A DNA stretch of 64,000 bases from Frankiales bacterium (lineage in GTDB: Bacteria > Actinomycetota > Actinomycetes > Mycobacteriales > SCTD01). Positions 38,186 through 48,050 of this stretch are shown piece after piece. The position numbers and the translations under genes were made by a program. The stretch is from the NCBI GenBank assembly GCA_025465465.1, contig JAODND010000089.1:149336-213335 (forward strand), written 5' to 3'. Numbering within the stretch: position 1 is the stretch's first letter; each line of letters starts with the position of its first letter. The notes below the pieces were generated by a model that was not told the origin of the DNA, searched no databases, and worked only from the letters and a program-made list of their open reading frames with translations.

Positions 38186-39390
38186 GGGGTGCGGTCCTCG
38201 CGATCGGCACCGAGCTGCTGCTCGGCGACGTCATCAACTCCAACGCTGCGCTGCTCGGCAAGCAGCTCGCCGCTGCCGGCGTGGAGGTGGTCGCCTCCGA
38301 GGCGCTCGCCGACGACCTCGGCCTGCTCGTCGGCGCCGTGCACCGGCACCTCGCCCAGGTCGACGTGCTCGTCCTCTGCGGGGGTCTGGGCCCGACGCTC
38401 GACGACCTGACCCGCCAGGTGATCGCGGCCGCGATGAACGCCCCTCTGACGCGCGACCCTCGCATCGAGCAGCAGCTTCGCGACCGGTTCGCTGCCTGGG
38501 GCCGCCCGATGCCGGATGCGGTCCTCCAGCAGGCCGACGTACCCGAGGGCGCGGAGGTGCTGGAGAACACCGCCGGCACGGCTCCTGGGCTGTGGCTCGA
38601 GAAGGACGGCAAGGTCGTCGTGGCGCTGCCCGGTCCGCCGCACGAGCTGCGGGCCGCCGCGGCCACGGTCTGGCCGCGGCTCTCGGCGATGACCGGTCGC
38701 GTCGTGACCACGCGGCAGCTGCTGCTGCACGGCCTGGGGGAGTCTGCGGTCGCCGAGCTCGTCGAGGCTGCGACCGAGGTGCCCGCGGGCGTCTCGCTGT
38801 CCTACCTCGCCAGCGGTGGGCTCGTGCGCGTGCGCTTCACCACCTCGGCCGACCCGGCCGTCCTGGCACCGCTGGTCGCTGCCGCCGACCGCGCCCTCGG
38901 GCACCATGTCTGGGGGCACGACGACGAGACCGTCGAGGGTGTCGTGCACGACCGCCTCCTCGCACGGGGCGAGACGGTCGCCGTCGCCGAGTCGCTCACC
39001 GGTGGCGCCCTGTCCGCCGCGCTGTCCGCCCGGCCGGGGTCGTCCGCGACGTTCCGCGGGGGTCTGGTCGTCTACGCCACCGACCTCAAGCAGGAGCTGG
39101 CGGGCGTCCCCGGACCGCTGCTCGCGGCCGCGGGTGCGGTGGCCGCTGACACCGCTGCCGCGTTGGCCGCCGGGGCGCGTGAGCGGCTCGCCGCCAGCTG
39201 GGGCCTGGCCGTGACGGGGGTGGCCGGCCCGGACGAGCAGGAGGGCAAGCCGGTCGGCACCGTGTTCCTGGCGGTGGCCGGTCCCACCTCGGAGGTCGTC
39301 GAGGCGCGGCTGCCCGGGGATCGTGACCGGGTACGGCTGCTCACCGTCCAGTCCGCCCTCCATCTGCTCAGGAAGCATGTGAGCCGCTAG
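38182..39390 (+). CDS. cinA: CinA family nicotinamide-nucleotide amidohydrolase
   Basis: 402 residues. N-terminal MoCF-like domain (AIGTELLLGDVINSNAALLGK and LCGGLGPTLDDLT) and C-terminal CinA amidase (VAESLTGGALSAALSARPGS and VTGVAGPDEQEGKPVGTVF). The family cleaves NMN to nicotinate mononucleotide; the N-terminal half is an ADP-ribose-pyrophosphatase-type domain. Often lies upstream of recA and the ClgR regulator. GTG at 38182 is coupled to pgsA. Confidence 0.94.
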   Translation: MRGAVLAIGTELLLGDVINSNAALLGKQLAAAGVEVVASEALADDLGLLVGAVHRHLAQVDVLVLCGGLGPTLDDLTRQVIAAAMNAPLTRDPRIEQQLRDRFAAWGRPMPDAVLQQADVPEGAEVLENTAGTAPGLWLEKDGKVVVALPGPPHELRAAAATVWPRLSAMTGRVVTTRQLLLHGLGESAVAELVEAATEVPAGVSLSYLASGGLVRVRFTTSADPAVLAPLVAAADRALGHHVWGHDDETVEGVVHDRLLARGETVAVAESLTGGALSAALSARPGSSATFRGGLVVYATDLKQELAGVPGPLLAAAGAVAADTAAALAAGARERLAASWGLAVTGVAGPDEQEGKPVGTVFLAVAGPTSEVVEARLPGDRDRVRLLTVQSALHLLRKHVSR

Positions 39391-39486
39391 CCGGTTGTGC
39401 TGAGAGAGAACCAGCCGGGGCACCGGTGCCCGCGTCGGAGGATGCGGGTAGCGTTGGACCTGATCGACCTGACCGGAGGTGAACCT

Positions 39487-39801
39487 GTGGGCGAGACCGT
39501 CGTGCTCCGCAGCCTGCTGGGCGATGCCCTCCGCGAGACGCGCCTGCAGCAGCACCGCACGCTGCGCGAGGTGTCCGGTGCCGCCCGCGTCAGCCTCGGT
39601 TATCTCAGCGAGGTGGAGCGCGGCCAGAAGGAGGCGTCCTCCGAGCTGCTCGCCAGCATCTGCCGCGCCCTGGGGGTGCGGCTGTCCGACGTCCTGCGCG
39701 ACGTGAGCGAGGAGCTGGCCGTCCACGAGCCGCACCCGATCCCCGTCCTCGAGGTCGTCCCGGAGCCCGCGCCCGTGAGCGCGGTCCTCTCCGCAGCCTG
39801 A
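39487..39801 (+). CDS. clgR: ClgR-like XRE family transcriptional regulator
   Basis: 104 residues, one helix-turn-helix of the XRE type ([45 protein letters not shown]) and a short tail. Matches ClgR by position (after cinA) and sequence, a regulator of Clp protease and DNA repair genes in actinobacteria. GTG at 39487 has GGAGG seven bases upstream; a longer frame from 39397 lacks one. TAGCGT at 39449-39454 is a possible -10 element. Confidence 0.82.
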   Translation: MGETVVLRSLLGDALRETRLQQHRTLREVSGAARVSLGYLSEVERGQKEASSELLASICRALGVRLSDVLRDVSEELAVHEPHPIPVLEVVPEPAPVSAVLSAA

Positions 39802-39814
39802 TCCGCTTCGGCTT

Positions 39815-40477
39815 GTGACGCAGCAGACGAACCCCTCGGACGTCCCTGTCCGCGAGCCCGGCACCCGTGCCCGGTCCGGCAACGCGATGGGCCGCACGCG
39901 CAGCGCGCTGCTCGGGGCCACCGCGGAGTGCGTCGCCCGCTACGGCATCCGCAAGACGACGATGGTCGACGTCGCGAGCAAGAGCGGCGTCGCGAAGGCC
40001 ACGCTCTACAACCACTTCCGCACCAAGGACGACGTGCTCGCGGCTGTGGTCGAGCAGCAGGTCGCGGACCTGGTCGGTGCCTGCGTCACGACCGCCTCCA
40101 GCAGCGGTCTCGTCGAGGCCCTGGTGCACACCGCCACCGTCCTCGGCGACAACCCGGCGTTGCGCAAGGCGGCAGACGGTGAGCAGCAGCTGCTCGCGCC
40201 GTTGCTGACACCGACCCAGGGTCGCGGTTGGCAGCTCGCCCGGGAGGGCGTCGCCGCCGTCCTGACGGCCGGAGGTGCCCCGAGCGGGGCCGCCGACGTC
40301 GACACGTTGCTGCGGTGGTGCGTGAGCCAGGTGCTGTGGCCGTTGACCCGTGAGGAGGCGCAAGCCGGGGCAGCTGCGCTCGTGCGAGGCCTGAGCACGC
40401 GCGCTGTCGCTGCGCCGGCAGTAGCCGCCGTCCCAGCGCAGCAGGTGGCGTCCGGGGCGCTGGGCTGGCCGGGCTGA
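39815..40477 (+). CDS. TetR family transcriptional regulator
   Basis: 220 residues. TetR DNA-binding domain at about 20-70: [44 protein letters not shown]. The C-terminal effector domain is not recognised and ends in an Ala-rich stretch. Target unknown. Lies 13 bases after the clgR-like gene and ahead of the PspA operon. Confidence 0.85.
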   Translation: MTQQTNPSDVPVREPGTRARSGNAMGRTRSALLGATAECVARYGIRKTTMVDVASKSGVAKATLYNHFRTKDDVLAAVVEQQVADLVGACVTTASSSGLVEALVHTATVLGDNPALRKAADGEQQLLAPLLTPTQGRGWQLAREGVAAVLTAGGAPSGAADVDTLLRWCVSQVLWPLTREEAQAGAAALVRGLSTRAVAAPAVAAVPAQQVASGALGWPG

Positions 40478-40527
40478 CGCTCGAGGTCCCCGCTGGATGT
40501 TCCAGGCCGAGGGCCGGACCGTGCCAG

Positions 40528-40549
40528 GATGGGGATCAGCATCCTCATC
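40528..40549 (+). promoter_or_regulatory. Palindrome beside the pspA ribosome site and a possible -10
   Basis: GATGGGGAT (40528-40536) pairs with ATCCTCATC (40541-40549) around the loop CAGC, with one G-U pair. CAGGAT (40525-40530), a -10-like hexamer, overlaps the left arm. So it could be a DNA operator or an mRNA hairpin. AGGAG of the ribosome site (40551-40555) follows directly. Confidence 0.45.
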
Positions 40550-40560
40550 AAGGAGTACGT

Positions 40561-41325
40561 GTGGCCGCGAACCCGTTCGTGAAGCTCTGGAAGTACACGA
40601 TGGCGGCCTTCGGGTCCAAGATCGACGAGAGGGCTGACCCGAAGGTCCAGATCCAGCAGGCGATCGCCGAGGCGCAGCAGCAGCACCAGGCGCTGACGCA
40701 GCAGGCGGCGGCCGTCATCGGCAACCAGCGGCAGCTCGAGATGAAGCTCGCCCGCCAGATGGACGAGGTCGAGAAGCTGCAGGGCTCGGCGCGGCAGGCG
40801 CTGGTTCTGGCCGACCAGGCGAAGGCTTCGGGGGACACGAAGAAGGCGGGCGAGTTCGAGACGACCGCGCTGACCTTCTCCAACAACCTGGTGTCCGCCG
40901 AGAAGCAGATGGAAGACCTGAAGAGCCTGCACGACCAGGCCCTGCAGGCGGCTGAGGGCGCCAAGAAAGCCGTCGAGAACAACGCACTGATCCTGCAGAA
41001 GAAGCTCTCCGAGCGGTCCCAGCTGCTGAGCCAGCTCGAGCAGGCCAAGATGCAGGAGCAGGTCACCAAGAGCCTGCAGTCGATGAGCGAGCTCAGCGCC
41101 CCCGGCAACGTCCCGAGCCTCGATGAGGTGCGGGACAAGATCGAGGCCCGCTACGCCAAGGCGCTGGGTGGCGCCGAGCTCGTCGGCAACAGTGTCGAGG
41201 GCCGGATGCTCGAGGTCGAGAAGGCCACCCTCGATGTCGCCGGGCAGGCCCGCCTCGACCAGATCCGGGCCAGCATGAGCGGCCAGCTGCCCGCGGCCGA
41301 CCCCGCGGCCGACAAGAGCGAGTGA
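40561..41325 (+). CDS. PspA/IM30 (Vipp1) family membrane-stress protein
   Basis: 254 residues, almost entirely coiled coil (residues about 25-210) with the amphipathic N-terminus [20 protein letters not shown] that binds membranes. ESCRT-III-like protein that polymerises on damaged membranes. Often co-regulated with ClgR targets. GTG at 40561 has AGGAG upstream. Its stop overlaps the next GTG (GTGA). Confidence 0.92.
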   Translation: MAANPFVKLWKYTMAAFGSKIDERADPKVQIQQAIAEAQQQHQALTQQAAAVIGNQRQLEMKLARQMDEVEKLQGSARQALVLADQAKASGDTKKAGEFETTALTFSNNLVSAEKQMEDLKSLHDQALQAAEGAKKAVENNALILQKKLSERSQLLSQLEQAKMQEQVTKSLQSMSELSAPGNVPSLDEVRDKIEARYAKALGGAELVGNSVEGRMLEVEKATLDVAGQARLDQIRASMSGQLPAADPAADKSE

Positions 41326-41975
41326 CGACCCCCACCCAGCACTACCGCGGTCAGCGGGAGGCGCTGACCGCTCTGTACGGCGGGCTGGGCACCGCCGACC
41401 TCACGAGGACCGTGCACGGCTGTCCTGCCTGGCAGGTCAGGGATGTGCTCGCGCACCTGGTCGGCGTGCCGGTCTCGCTGCGCACCGGCGACATGGCTGA
41501 TGCCGGCTCAACGGCATGGACCCAGCGCCAGGTCGACGCCGCGCGCGACACGTCGGTGCAGCAGCTGCTCGACGAGTGGGGCGAGGAGGGCCCGGCCTTC
41601 GAGGAGGGGCTGGCCGACAAGGGGTTCCTGGGCTGGGTGTTCACCTATGACGTGACGATGCACGGCGACGACGTGCTCGAGGCGCTCGGGCTGCCGCTGG
41701 GCAGCACGCCGACGCACGCGCTGGTGCTTGACGGGATCATCGACCGGGCCCGCCCCCGGGCCGAGGGCCTCGGCACGCTGACCCTCAATGCGGGCGATCG
41801 CAGCTGGACCCTTGGTGAGGGCGGTCCCGTCGCGACACTCACCGTCGCCGATGAGGGCGAGCTGGCGCGGGTCATCGGCGGACGACGCAGTGACGACGTC
41901 GTGCGTGGGCTCGACTGGACAGGCGACCCGGAGCCGTGGATCCCCGTCCTCCCGCTGTTCCGGAGCGGCAGGTAG
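41322..41975 (+). CDS. Maleylpyruvate isomerase N-terminal/DinB-like protein
   Basis: 217 residues of the TIGR03083-type family: the helical-bundle core begins [32 protein letters not shown], with the metal-type His of DVLAHL, and [13 protein letters not shown] holds a second conserved histidine. Members are mycothiol-dependent or DinB-like metal proteins of uncertain substrate. Co-translated with pspA. The tail is an SCP2-like fold by length. Confidence 0.75.
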   Translation: MTTPTQHYRGQREALTALYGGLGTADLTRTVHGCPAWQVRDVLAHLVGVPVSLRTGDMADAGSTAWTQRQVDAARDTSVQQLLDEWGEEGPAFEEGLADKGFLGWVFTYDVTMHGDDVLEALGLPLGSTPTHALVLDGIIDRARPRAEGLGTLTLNAGDRSWTLGEGGPVATLTVADEGELARVIGGRRSDDVVRGLDWTGDPEPWIPVLPLFRSGR

Positions 41976-41994
41976 CCCACCGGGTGGTGAGGTG

Positions 41995-42342
41995 TCAGCG
42001 AGACTCTGCGGTGCGCACGAGTGGCGCTCGCTCGGCGTCGACCAGCGGCACCTTGCGCGGATCGCGGGTCACGACCGTGCGCAGCGCTGTCGCACGCCAC
42101 GTCGTGAGCTCGGCGGCTGCCTGCAGCTCGTCGAGCAGGGCGTCCACGACGCGGATCTGGTAGCCCAGCGCGGCCTTCGGGAAGCGCACGTCGCGGATCT
42201 GCTCGGGGGTCACCCGCTCGCCGCTCGGGGCGAGGCCGCGCAGCTGCGGGAACCGGCCGCGTTGGATGCCCGGCGTGGCCAGGCAACGCGCCAGGAAGCA
42301 ATCGACCGCAACCGGGTCGTACCCGCGTATCTCGTTACGCAT
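41995..42342 (-). CDS. DivIVA-domain-like small protein
   Basis: About 115 residues. Two copies of the DivIVA-domain rhythm are visible: IRGYDPVAVDCFLARCL and IRDVRFPKAALGYQIRVVDALLDEL. DivIVA domains link to polar growth in actinobacteria; no long coiled coil follows here. The start could be ATG 42342 (chosen, AGG nine bases upstream), 42351 or 42378. The C-terminus (about 85-115) is not recognised. Confidence 0.65.
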   Translation of the reverse strand: MRNEIRGYDPVAVDCFLARCLATPGIQRGRFPQLRGLAPSGERVTPEQIRDVRFPKAALGYQIRVVDALLDELQAAAELTTWRATALRTVVTRDPRKVPLVDAERAPLVRTAESR

Positions 42343-42397
42343 GATGATCATCCTGACGGCAAGGGGCGATTCGTTCAAGAACTATGACTGTCCGCCA

Positions 42398-43189
42398 TTA
42401 CCCAGTTGCGGAGGGTTGACACCGCGGGCACCAGTACGTGTGGCGCGCGTGCGGCGCGTCGCCCTGCTCGGCCATCACGACGGGTGTCCCGCAGCGCCGG
42501 CACGGCCTGCGCGACCGCTCGAAGACCCAGTGCTCCTCGCCGCGCCGCAACGACCCGGTGGTGCTCTGCTGGACGTGCTGCAGGTTGGCCCGCATGAGGC
42601 GGACGGTCAGCTTCAGCAGCGCCTGGAGGTCCACGTCGGCGACCCGGGCCCACGGGTGCACCCCACGGAGGAACAGCGCCTCGGTCCGGTAGAGGTTGCC
42701 GATGCCGGCCACCTTGCGCTGGTCCAGCAGCGCCATCCCGATCTGCTGGTCGGGTGCGGCGGCCAACCGGCGTACCGCCTCGTCGAGATCGAAGTCCTCG
42801 GCCAGCACGTCCGGCCCGAGGTGACCCACCACCGACTCCTCGTCGGCGGTCGGCAGCAGCTCGACGACGGGTAGCCGGTAGCCGACGGCCACCCGGTCGT
42901 GGACGGCGAGCACAACGCGGACCTCGTGGTCCGGGCCGCCGGTCCAGCGGGAGGTGGGGGCGTAGAGGTGCCAGCTGCCCTCCATCCGGAAGTGCGTGTG
43001 CAGGGTGCGCCCCGACGACAGCCGGGTCAGCTGGTGCTTGCCGCGGGCCACCACCTCGAGCACCGTCTCGCCGACCAGCGACACCGTCGCCAGCTGTGGC
43101 ACCCGGAAGTCGCTGCCCAACAGCTGCTTGCCCGCGAGCGCTGCGTGGAGGCGGCGGCAGGCCAGCCACACGGTGTCGCCCTCAGGCAC
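42398..43189 (-). CDS. Fpg/Nei family DNA glycosylase (Nei2-like)
   Basis: 263 residues. N-terminal PEGDTVW, where the proline after the initiator is the catalytic nucleophile and the glutamate follows; helix-two-turn-helix region; C-terminal zinc finger C230-x2-C233 and C254-x2-C257. Removes oxidised pyrimidines. GTG at 43189 has GGGAGG five bases upstream. Confidence 0.92.
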   Translation of the reverse strand: MPEGDTVWLACRRLHAALAGKQLLGSDFRVPQLATVSLVGETVLEVVARGKHQLTRLSSGRTLHTHFRMEGSWHLYAPTSRWTGGPDHEVRVVLAVHDRVAVGYRLPVVELLPTADEESVVGHLGPDVLAEDFDLDEAVRRLAAAPDQQIGMALLDQRKVAGIGNLYRTEALFLRGVHPWARVADVDLQALLKLTVRLMRANLQHVQQSTTGSLRRGEEHWVFERSRRPCRRCGTPVVMAEQGDAPHARHTYWCPRCQPSATG

Positions 43190-43336
43190 GCGATCCTCCC
43201 GCTAGGTCAACCCGATGACGCCGGAATGCGTCAGGGATCACCACGATGCCTGACAGTGCCCGACAGTGCCGGACAGGAAGTACGACTGCGGCGGCGAAGT
43301 CTGTACAGGTTCGGAACACCCTGCCTGGAGGTCATC

Positions 43337-46300
43337 TTGCTGCGGACTCGCGCCGCCCTCGTCGTCGGCGCCTGCGCCTCGACGATCCCGCTGCTGGTCG
43401 GCTCGCTGCCGACCAGCCAGGCGACGCCGACGTCGTCCCGGCACCTCCAGCGGCTGTTGCAGGGCGCTGACTCGGGGGACTTCCCCGGCGCGGAGGTGCC
43501 CCTCGGGGACGCCGACCGCACGGGTCCGCGACTCGCGGCGCTCCCGTCCGCGAAGGCCGCCGTCGCCGCGCTGGGCCAGGGCATCCAGGTCTCGTCCTAC
43601 ACCAGCTATGGCACCCCGCTGAGCCTCCTGCGACAGCACGGCTATCTCGCCACGGGCCGCACCGGGTCGCCGGCGCAGATCGCCCGCACCTACCTGCGCG
43701 AGCACGCCGCGATCTGGGGGCTCTCCGCGGCCGACGTCGATGGCCTGCAGCTCGTCCAGAACGCTCCGCTGTCGCAGAGCGCCACGGCCTGGTCGGTCTC
43801 GTTCAACCAGAAGGTGCACGGCCTGCTCGTCTCGCAGGACGGGTATGTCGTCGTCGGGCTCGTCAAGGACGCCTCGGGCGGGCGGATCGCCGGTGTCACG
43901 AGCTCGTTGGTGCCCACTGCCGTGCTCGGGACACTGGCATCGGTGACCCCCCGCCTCACCGTTCAGCAGGCCGTCCTGGCGGCGGCGAAGGATGCGGGCA
44001 TCAGCACGCTGAACGCGTCCGACCTCACGCTCCAGCCCAAGGTCAGTGCCGCCGGCTTCCACCAGGTCGTCGCCAAGGGCCTCCACCAGCTCCAGCTCGC
44101 GCGCCTGCGGGTCCTCCCGACGACCGACCGCGGTGCCCGGCTGGTCTGGGAGACCGACATCCAGGACGTCGCCGGCGGCCGCGCCCTCGCCACGATGAGC
44201 TACGTCGACGCCCAGCTCGGCACGGTGCTGCTCCGTCGCGACGCCGTGAACACCCTTGCTGAGGGGACCGGCACCCAGGCCTCCAGCGCGGCCTCCACGA
44301 CGCCCGGGTTCTTCCAGGGGAGCTACACGCCCAAGGCCTGCTCGCCCAAGGTGCTGCTGACGGGCGTCGCCCCGGGCGATCAGACACTTGTCGCCAGCGC
44401 CGCTGCCGCGAGCACGCCGAGCGACGACATCACCTTGCGGATCTACCGCAACGGCACCCAGGTCGCGCAGTTCGACACTCTCAGCTCTCCCGAGGGCGGC
44501 ACCGTCAGCTGGCATCCGGCGATCACCGCTGCGGACAAGGTCTACGCCGCGGTCTGCCCGTTCGACACGTCCGTCGCGGGTGGGAGCTATGTCGGCAACT
44601 ACGTCTCGACGGACCAGTCGGTGCCGGCTGTGAACCTGCCTGGTCCGCTGACCGATGGCACGCTGCTCGGCCCGGCGACCTGGCAAGCGTTCGCCTCCAA
44701 CCCGCAGCTCGCGCGCGACGGGGTCGTCAGCGTGGACGACCGCTACAAGGTCTGCTCAGGCACTGGGGGTGCGACGAAGGCCGTCGGGCAGAGCTTGACG
44801 GGCTGCAACTACGTCTATGGCACGGTGGGCGGGAAGGACGGGTCGCAGGACTTCCCGAGCCGGCTGCCGTACGACGCAGACGGCGTGACGGGCGTCGCGA
44901 GCAACAGCACGGTCGGCAACAACGCCATCACGACCAACGCGCAGCTCTCCAGCTCGCTGACTCCTGGCGCTCCGTTCGCCCCGCCGAACGGTGGCGGCAC
45001 CCGCGACTACGGCTATGCCCCCCTCGACACGTTCACCGACCAGTGGCACACCGCGAAGTGCAACCCCGCCGCGCTGCTCACGCCGCCGTCGGCCAACGTC
45101 AACGCCGCGATCATCAACCTGTTCGTCGGGCACAACCGGATCCACGACTTCGCCTACCGGCTCGGTCTCACCGAGACCCGTGGCGCGCTGCAGATCAGCA
45201 ACTTCGGCAAGAGCGGCACGGATGTGGCCGAGAACGACCCGGAGCTGGGCAATGCCCAGAACGCCGCGGCCACCAACAACGCCTTTGCCGTCACCAACCA
45301 GGCCACCGGGCCCGCCGCCGGCGTCGGTCTCACCGGCCGCGACAACGCCAACCAGATCACCCTGCAGGACGGTGTCCCCGGCATCACCAACCAGTACCTC
45401 TTCCAGCCGATCGTCGGCTTCTACGCACCGTGCACCGACGGCGATCTCGATGCCAGCGTGTTCCTGCACGAATACACGCACGCCGTCAGCAACCGACTGA
45501 TCGCCGGACCGGCCACGGGACTCTCCGGCCAGCAGGGCGGCTCGATGGGTGAGAGCTGGAGCGACCTCGACGCGATCGAGTACCTCAACGAGTTCGGCCT
45601 CGCCGGGCTGCGAGGAGAGGACCCGTACGCCCTCGGTGCGTACGCCACCGGGGACCCCAAGGTGGGCATCCGCGACTACAACCTGGCCCCCAGCAGGAAT
45701 CCGTTGAACTACAGCGACTTCGGCTTCGACACGACCGGGCCCGAAGTGCACGCCGACGGCGAGGTCTGGAACGCGGTGCAGATGACCGTCCGTGAGGCGC
45801 TCATCAACAAGTACAACGCGACCTACCCCTACACGAACAAGGCGCTCCAGCTGAGCTGCGCTCTCGGCCGCACCAGGACCGGCACTCAGGGCCCGACCTG
45901 GAACCACTGCCCGGGCAACCGTCGGTACATCACCTACATGTACGACGCGATGATCAACCAGGCGAACGGCGCACCGTCGATGGTCGACATGCGTGATGCA
46001 GAGCTGATCTCGGTGATGATGCGCGACCCGAAGGACTACAACACGGTCTACGAGGCCTTCGCGTCTCGGGGTCTGGGCCTGGGCGCGAGCTCCAAGAGCA
46101 GCGACGACCTCGAGCCGGTCCCGAGCTTTGCTTCCAACACGGCGGGCCACAATGCCCACGTCACCTTTGCGCTGAAGGACGCGGTCACGGGCAAACCGGT
46201 CAAGGGCTCGGTGTTCGTCGGCATGTACACCGCGCGTTGCCGTCCGATCGCCACGACGCTCGGCGGCGCGAAGCTGGACGCCAAGGCCGACGTGCTGCAG

Positions 46301-47131
46301 GGCAGCTACGCGCTCACCGTCCAGGCGAAGGGCTATGGCATCCAACGCTTCAACGTCAGCTATCGGCCCGGGACGGCGACGACGACGCTCAAGCTGCTCG
46401 CGAACGTCGCGTCGAGCGCGTCGGCCCCGAGCGTCTCGGGGAACGGTGGTGCACTTCGCGTGGGGCGGATCATCGATGACAGCGAGGCGACCAACGGCGC
46501 CTTCGCGGGCTTCCCGGTTGCGGGGCGCGCAGTCACCGTGGAGTTCGCGAACGGCAAGCGGACCTTCCAGAAGCTGGCCTTCTCCTCGCTGCACCACCCG
46601 GCCGCTGCGCTGCCGGAGGGCGGCGGTAACGAGATCGAGGGCAGGTTGCTCGGCATCCGCGCGTTCGACGTGCAGGCCTCCGGCGATCACGGCAAGACCT
46701 GGACGACCGTCTATCGCAGCCCCGCTGACTTCTTCCCGGCGAACCACCCACGGGCGACGGCTCCCGACCTGCTGCTGAGGACCGTGAGCCTGCCCAAGCC
46801 GGTCACCGCGGATGCGGTCCGGCTCGTGGTGCGCAGCAACACCTGCACCGGCGGTCCCGACTTCAACCATGAGCAGGAGGACGACCCGACCAACCCGTCC
46901 GACTGCCGCAGCACGGCCACCAACACGACCCAGGTGACCATCACCGAGTTCGAGGTCTTCCAGGCCGCGAGCACGACCGGCGCGGTCGTGATCCAGCCAG
47001 GCAAGGGCACGTCCTCCGGCGGCCACCTTGCCGCCACCGGCGGTCGGCAGGGACTCGCCGTCTCCGGTCTCGGCCTGCTCGGGCTCGTCAGTGCCGGCTG
47101 GGTGGTCCGCCGCCGGCTGACGCCTTCGTAA
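43337..47131 (+). CDS. Large secreted M36 (fungalysin) metallopeptidase with LAXTG wall anchor
   Basis: 1264 residues from TTG 43337 (GGAGG five bases upstream). Signal peptide (residues 1-33), an N-terminal propeptide of the FTP/PepSY type (about 60-310), and the M36 catalytic domain with HEYTH at 711-715 and the downstream GESWSD glutamate. Beta-rich C-terminal domains follow (discoidin-like by layout, about 1030-1215). It ends with LAATG (1231-1235), a hydrophobic helix and RRRLTPS, the class E sortase (LAXTG) signal. Zinc endopeptidase probably anchored on the outside of the cell wall. The longer frame from 42899 is antisense to nei. Confidence 0.9.
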   Translation: MLRTRAALVVGACASTIPLLVGSLPTSQATPTSSRHLQRLLQGADSGDFPGAEVPLGDADRTGPRLAALPSAKAAVAALGQGIQVSSYTSYGTPLSLLRQHGYLATGRTGSPAQIARTYLREHAAIWGLSAADVDGLQLVQNAPLSQSATAWSVSFNQKVHGLLVSQDGYVVVGLVKDASGGRIAGVTSSLVPTAVLGTLASVTPRLTVQQAVLAAAKDAGISTLNASDLTLQPKVSAAGFHQVVAKGLHQLQLARLRVLPTTDRGARLVWETDIQDVAGGRALATMSYVDAQLGTVLLRRDAVNTLAEGTGTQASSAASTTPGFFQGSYTPKACSPKVLLTGVAPGDQTLVASAAAASTPSDDITLRIYRNGTQVAQFDTLSSPEGGTVSWHPAITAADKVYAAVCPFDTSVAGGSYVGNYVSTDQSVPAVNLPGPLTDGTLLGPATWQAFASNPQLARDGVVSVDDRYKVCSGTGGATKAVGQSLTGCNYVYGTVGGKDGSQDFPSRLPYDADGVTGVASNSTVGNNAITTNAQLSSSLTPGAPFAPPNGGGTRDYGYAPLDTFTDQWHTAKCNPAALLTPPSANVNAAIINLFVGHNRIHDFAYRLGLTETRGALQISNFGKSGTDVAENDPELGNAQNAAATNNAFAVTNQATGPAAGVGLTGRDNANQITLQDGVPGITNQYLFQPIVGFYAPCTDGDLDASVFLHEYTHAVSNRLIAGPATGLSGQQGGSMGESWSDLDAIEYLNEFGLAGLRGEDPYALGAYATGDPKVGIRDYNLAPSRNPLNYSDFGFDTTGPEVHADGEVWNAVQMTVREALINKYNATYPYTNKALQLSCALGRTRTGTQGPTWNHCPGNRRYITYMYDAMINQANGAPSMVDMRDAELISVMMRDPKDYNTVYEAFASRGLGLGASSKSSDDLEPVPSFASNTAGHNAHVTFALKDAVTGKPVKGSVFVGMYTARCRPIATTLGGAKLDAKADVLQGSYALTVQAKGYGIQRFNVSYRPGTATTTLKLLANVASSASAPSVSGNGGALRVGRIIDDSEATNGAFAGFPVAGRAVTVEFANGKRTFQKLAFSSLHHPAAALPEGGGNEIEGRLLGIRAFDVQASGDHGKTWTTVYRSPADFFPANHPRATAPDLLLRTVSLPKPVTADAVRLVVRSNTCTGGPDFNHEQEDDPTNPSDCRSTATNTTQVTITEFEVFQAASTTGAVVIQPGKGTSSGGHLAATGGRQGLAVSGLGLLGLVSAGWVVRRRLTPS

Positions 47132-47188
47132 CCGTCCGACGACAGCGGGGACCATCTCGCCCTGAGGCACGCGCTGCGGCCGTATCAC

Positions 47189-47878
47189 TCACTGCTTGAC
47201 GTCGGTCAGGAGCCGTTTCACGTCCTCGACCGCTGAGCGGAGCAACCGGTAGCGGGAGAGGTTCACGAGCTTCACGACGAGGGGCACGGAGCGTTCGATA
47301 AGGGTGTAGGTCTTCGCCGTGCGTGGGCTTGCGTCATGCACCCAGTACAGAACGATGCCCATGGCATAGAGCCAGAGCAGCTCCGGCAGGTCGTCCTTCA
47401 CGAGTGGCGAGACCTTGGTGCCGTCGAGCACCCGGCCGTAGAGGGCGATCGCGCTGTCGCGGACGGGGCTCGACTCCTTGCTGAACGGCGACAACGGGCT
47501 GCTCGGGTCGGAGGCGTTGCGGAAGAACTTGCCGGCGAAGTCCTTGTAGGGCTCGGCCTCGTCGACCCAGGCCCGCACCACGCCGCGCAGGCGCGCCTCG
47601 AGCTCGGTTTCCTGTGCGAGGACCGTCTCGGCCAGCGACTCGTGCGCGGTCTGCAGCTGGTCGTAGAACCCGAGTACGAGGTCGTCCTTGCTGGCGAAGT
47701 AGTAGTAGGCGTTGCCGAGGGAGACTCTCGCCTCCTTGGCGATCGCCCGCATCGTCGTGCCGTCATAGCCATGCTCGCGGAACAGCTCCAGCGCGACGTC
47801 GACGATCCGCTGCCTTGTCTCCTGGCCGCGCGCCGACCCGGCCGAGGTGATCACGCGCCCGCCGGAGTGTTCGCACAC
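47189..47878 (-). CDS. TetR family transcriptional regulator
   Basis: 229 residues. TetR domain about 20-65: RQRIVDVALELFREHGYDGTTMRAIAKEARVSLGNAYYYFASKDDLV. The C-terminal ligand domain is about 150 residues. Start uncertain: GTG 47878 or 47854 (neither has a strong ribosome site). Two identical palindromes (47951-47965 and 48011-48025) lie between this gene and the divergent epimerase, and are its likely operators. Confidence 0.85.
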   Translation of the reverse strand: MCEHSGGRVITSAGSARGQETRQRIVDVALELFREHGYDGTTMRAIAKEARVSLGNAYYYFASKDDLVLGFYDQLQTAHESLAETVLAQETELEARLRGVVRAWVDEAEPYKDFAGKFFRNASDPSSPLSPFSKESSPVRDSAIALYGRVLDGTKVSPLVKDDLPELLWLYAMGIVLYWVHDASPRTAKTYTLIERSVPLVVKLVNLSRYRLLRSAVEDVKRLLTDVKQ

Positions 47879-47950
47879 GTCCTGAAGGCATCGAGCACGA
47901 CGACCTGGCCACCGCCGTCATCCACCTGGTCCATGGTTCTCTCCCAGAGT

Positions 47951-47965
47951 CTGAACGTGTTCAAG
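47951..47965. promoter_or_regulatory. TetR operator copy 1
   Basis: CTGAACGTGTTCAAG; the core TGAAC-GT-GTTCA is palindromic. An identical copy starts 60 bases later at 48011. Confidence 0.75.
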
Positions 47966-48010
47966 ATAATGAACGGTAGGGCTGGTGGGAACCCGATGCA
48001 AGGAGCTAAC

Positions 48011-48025
48011 CTGAACGTGTTCAAG
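48011..48025. promoter_or_regulatory. TetR operator copy 2
   Basis: Second CTGAACGTGTTCAAG, ending 25 bases before the epimerase ATG. Spacing to copy 1 is exactly 60 bases, a near-integral number of helical turns. Confidence 0.75.
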
Positions 48026-48050
48026 TTCGCGACGTCACTGTGAGGTCCTC

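Noticed and set aside
42899..43336. Long N-terminal extension of the M36 peptidase
   Set aside because: It runs antisense to the Nei-type gene and would bury the signal peptide; TTG 43337 has GGAGG and starts the signal peptide.
47151..47200. Possible terminator after the M36 gene
   Set aside because: No perfect stem longer than four pairs was visible between the convergent stop codons.
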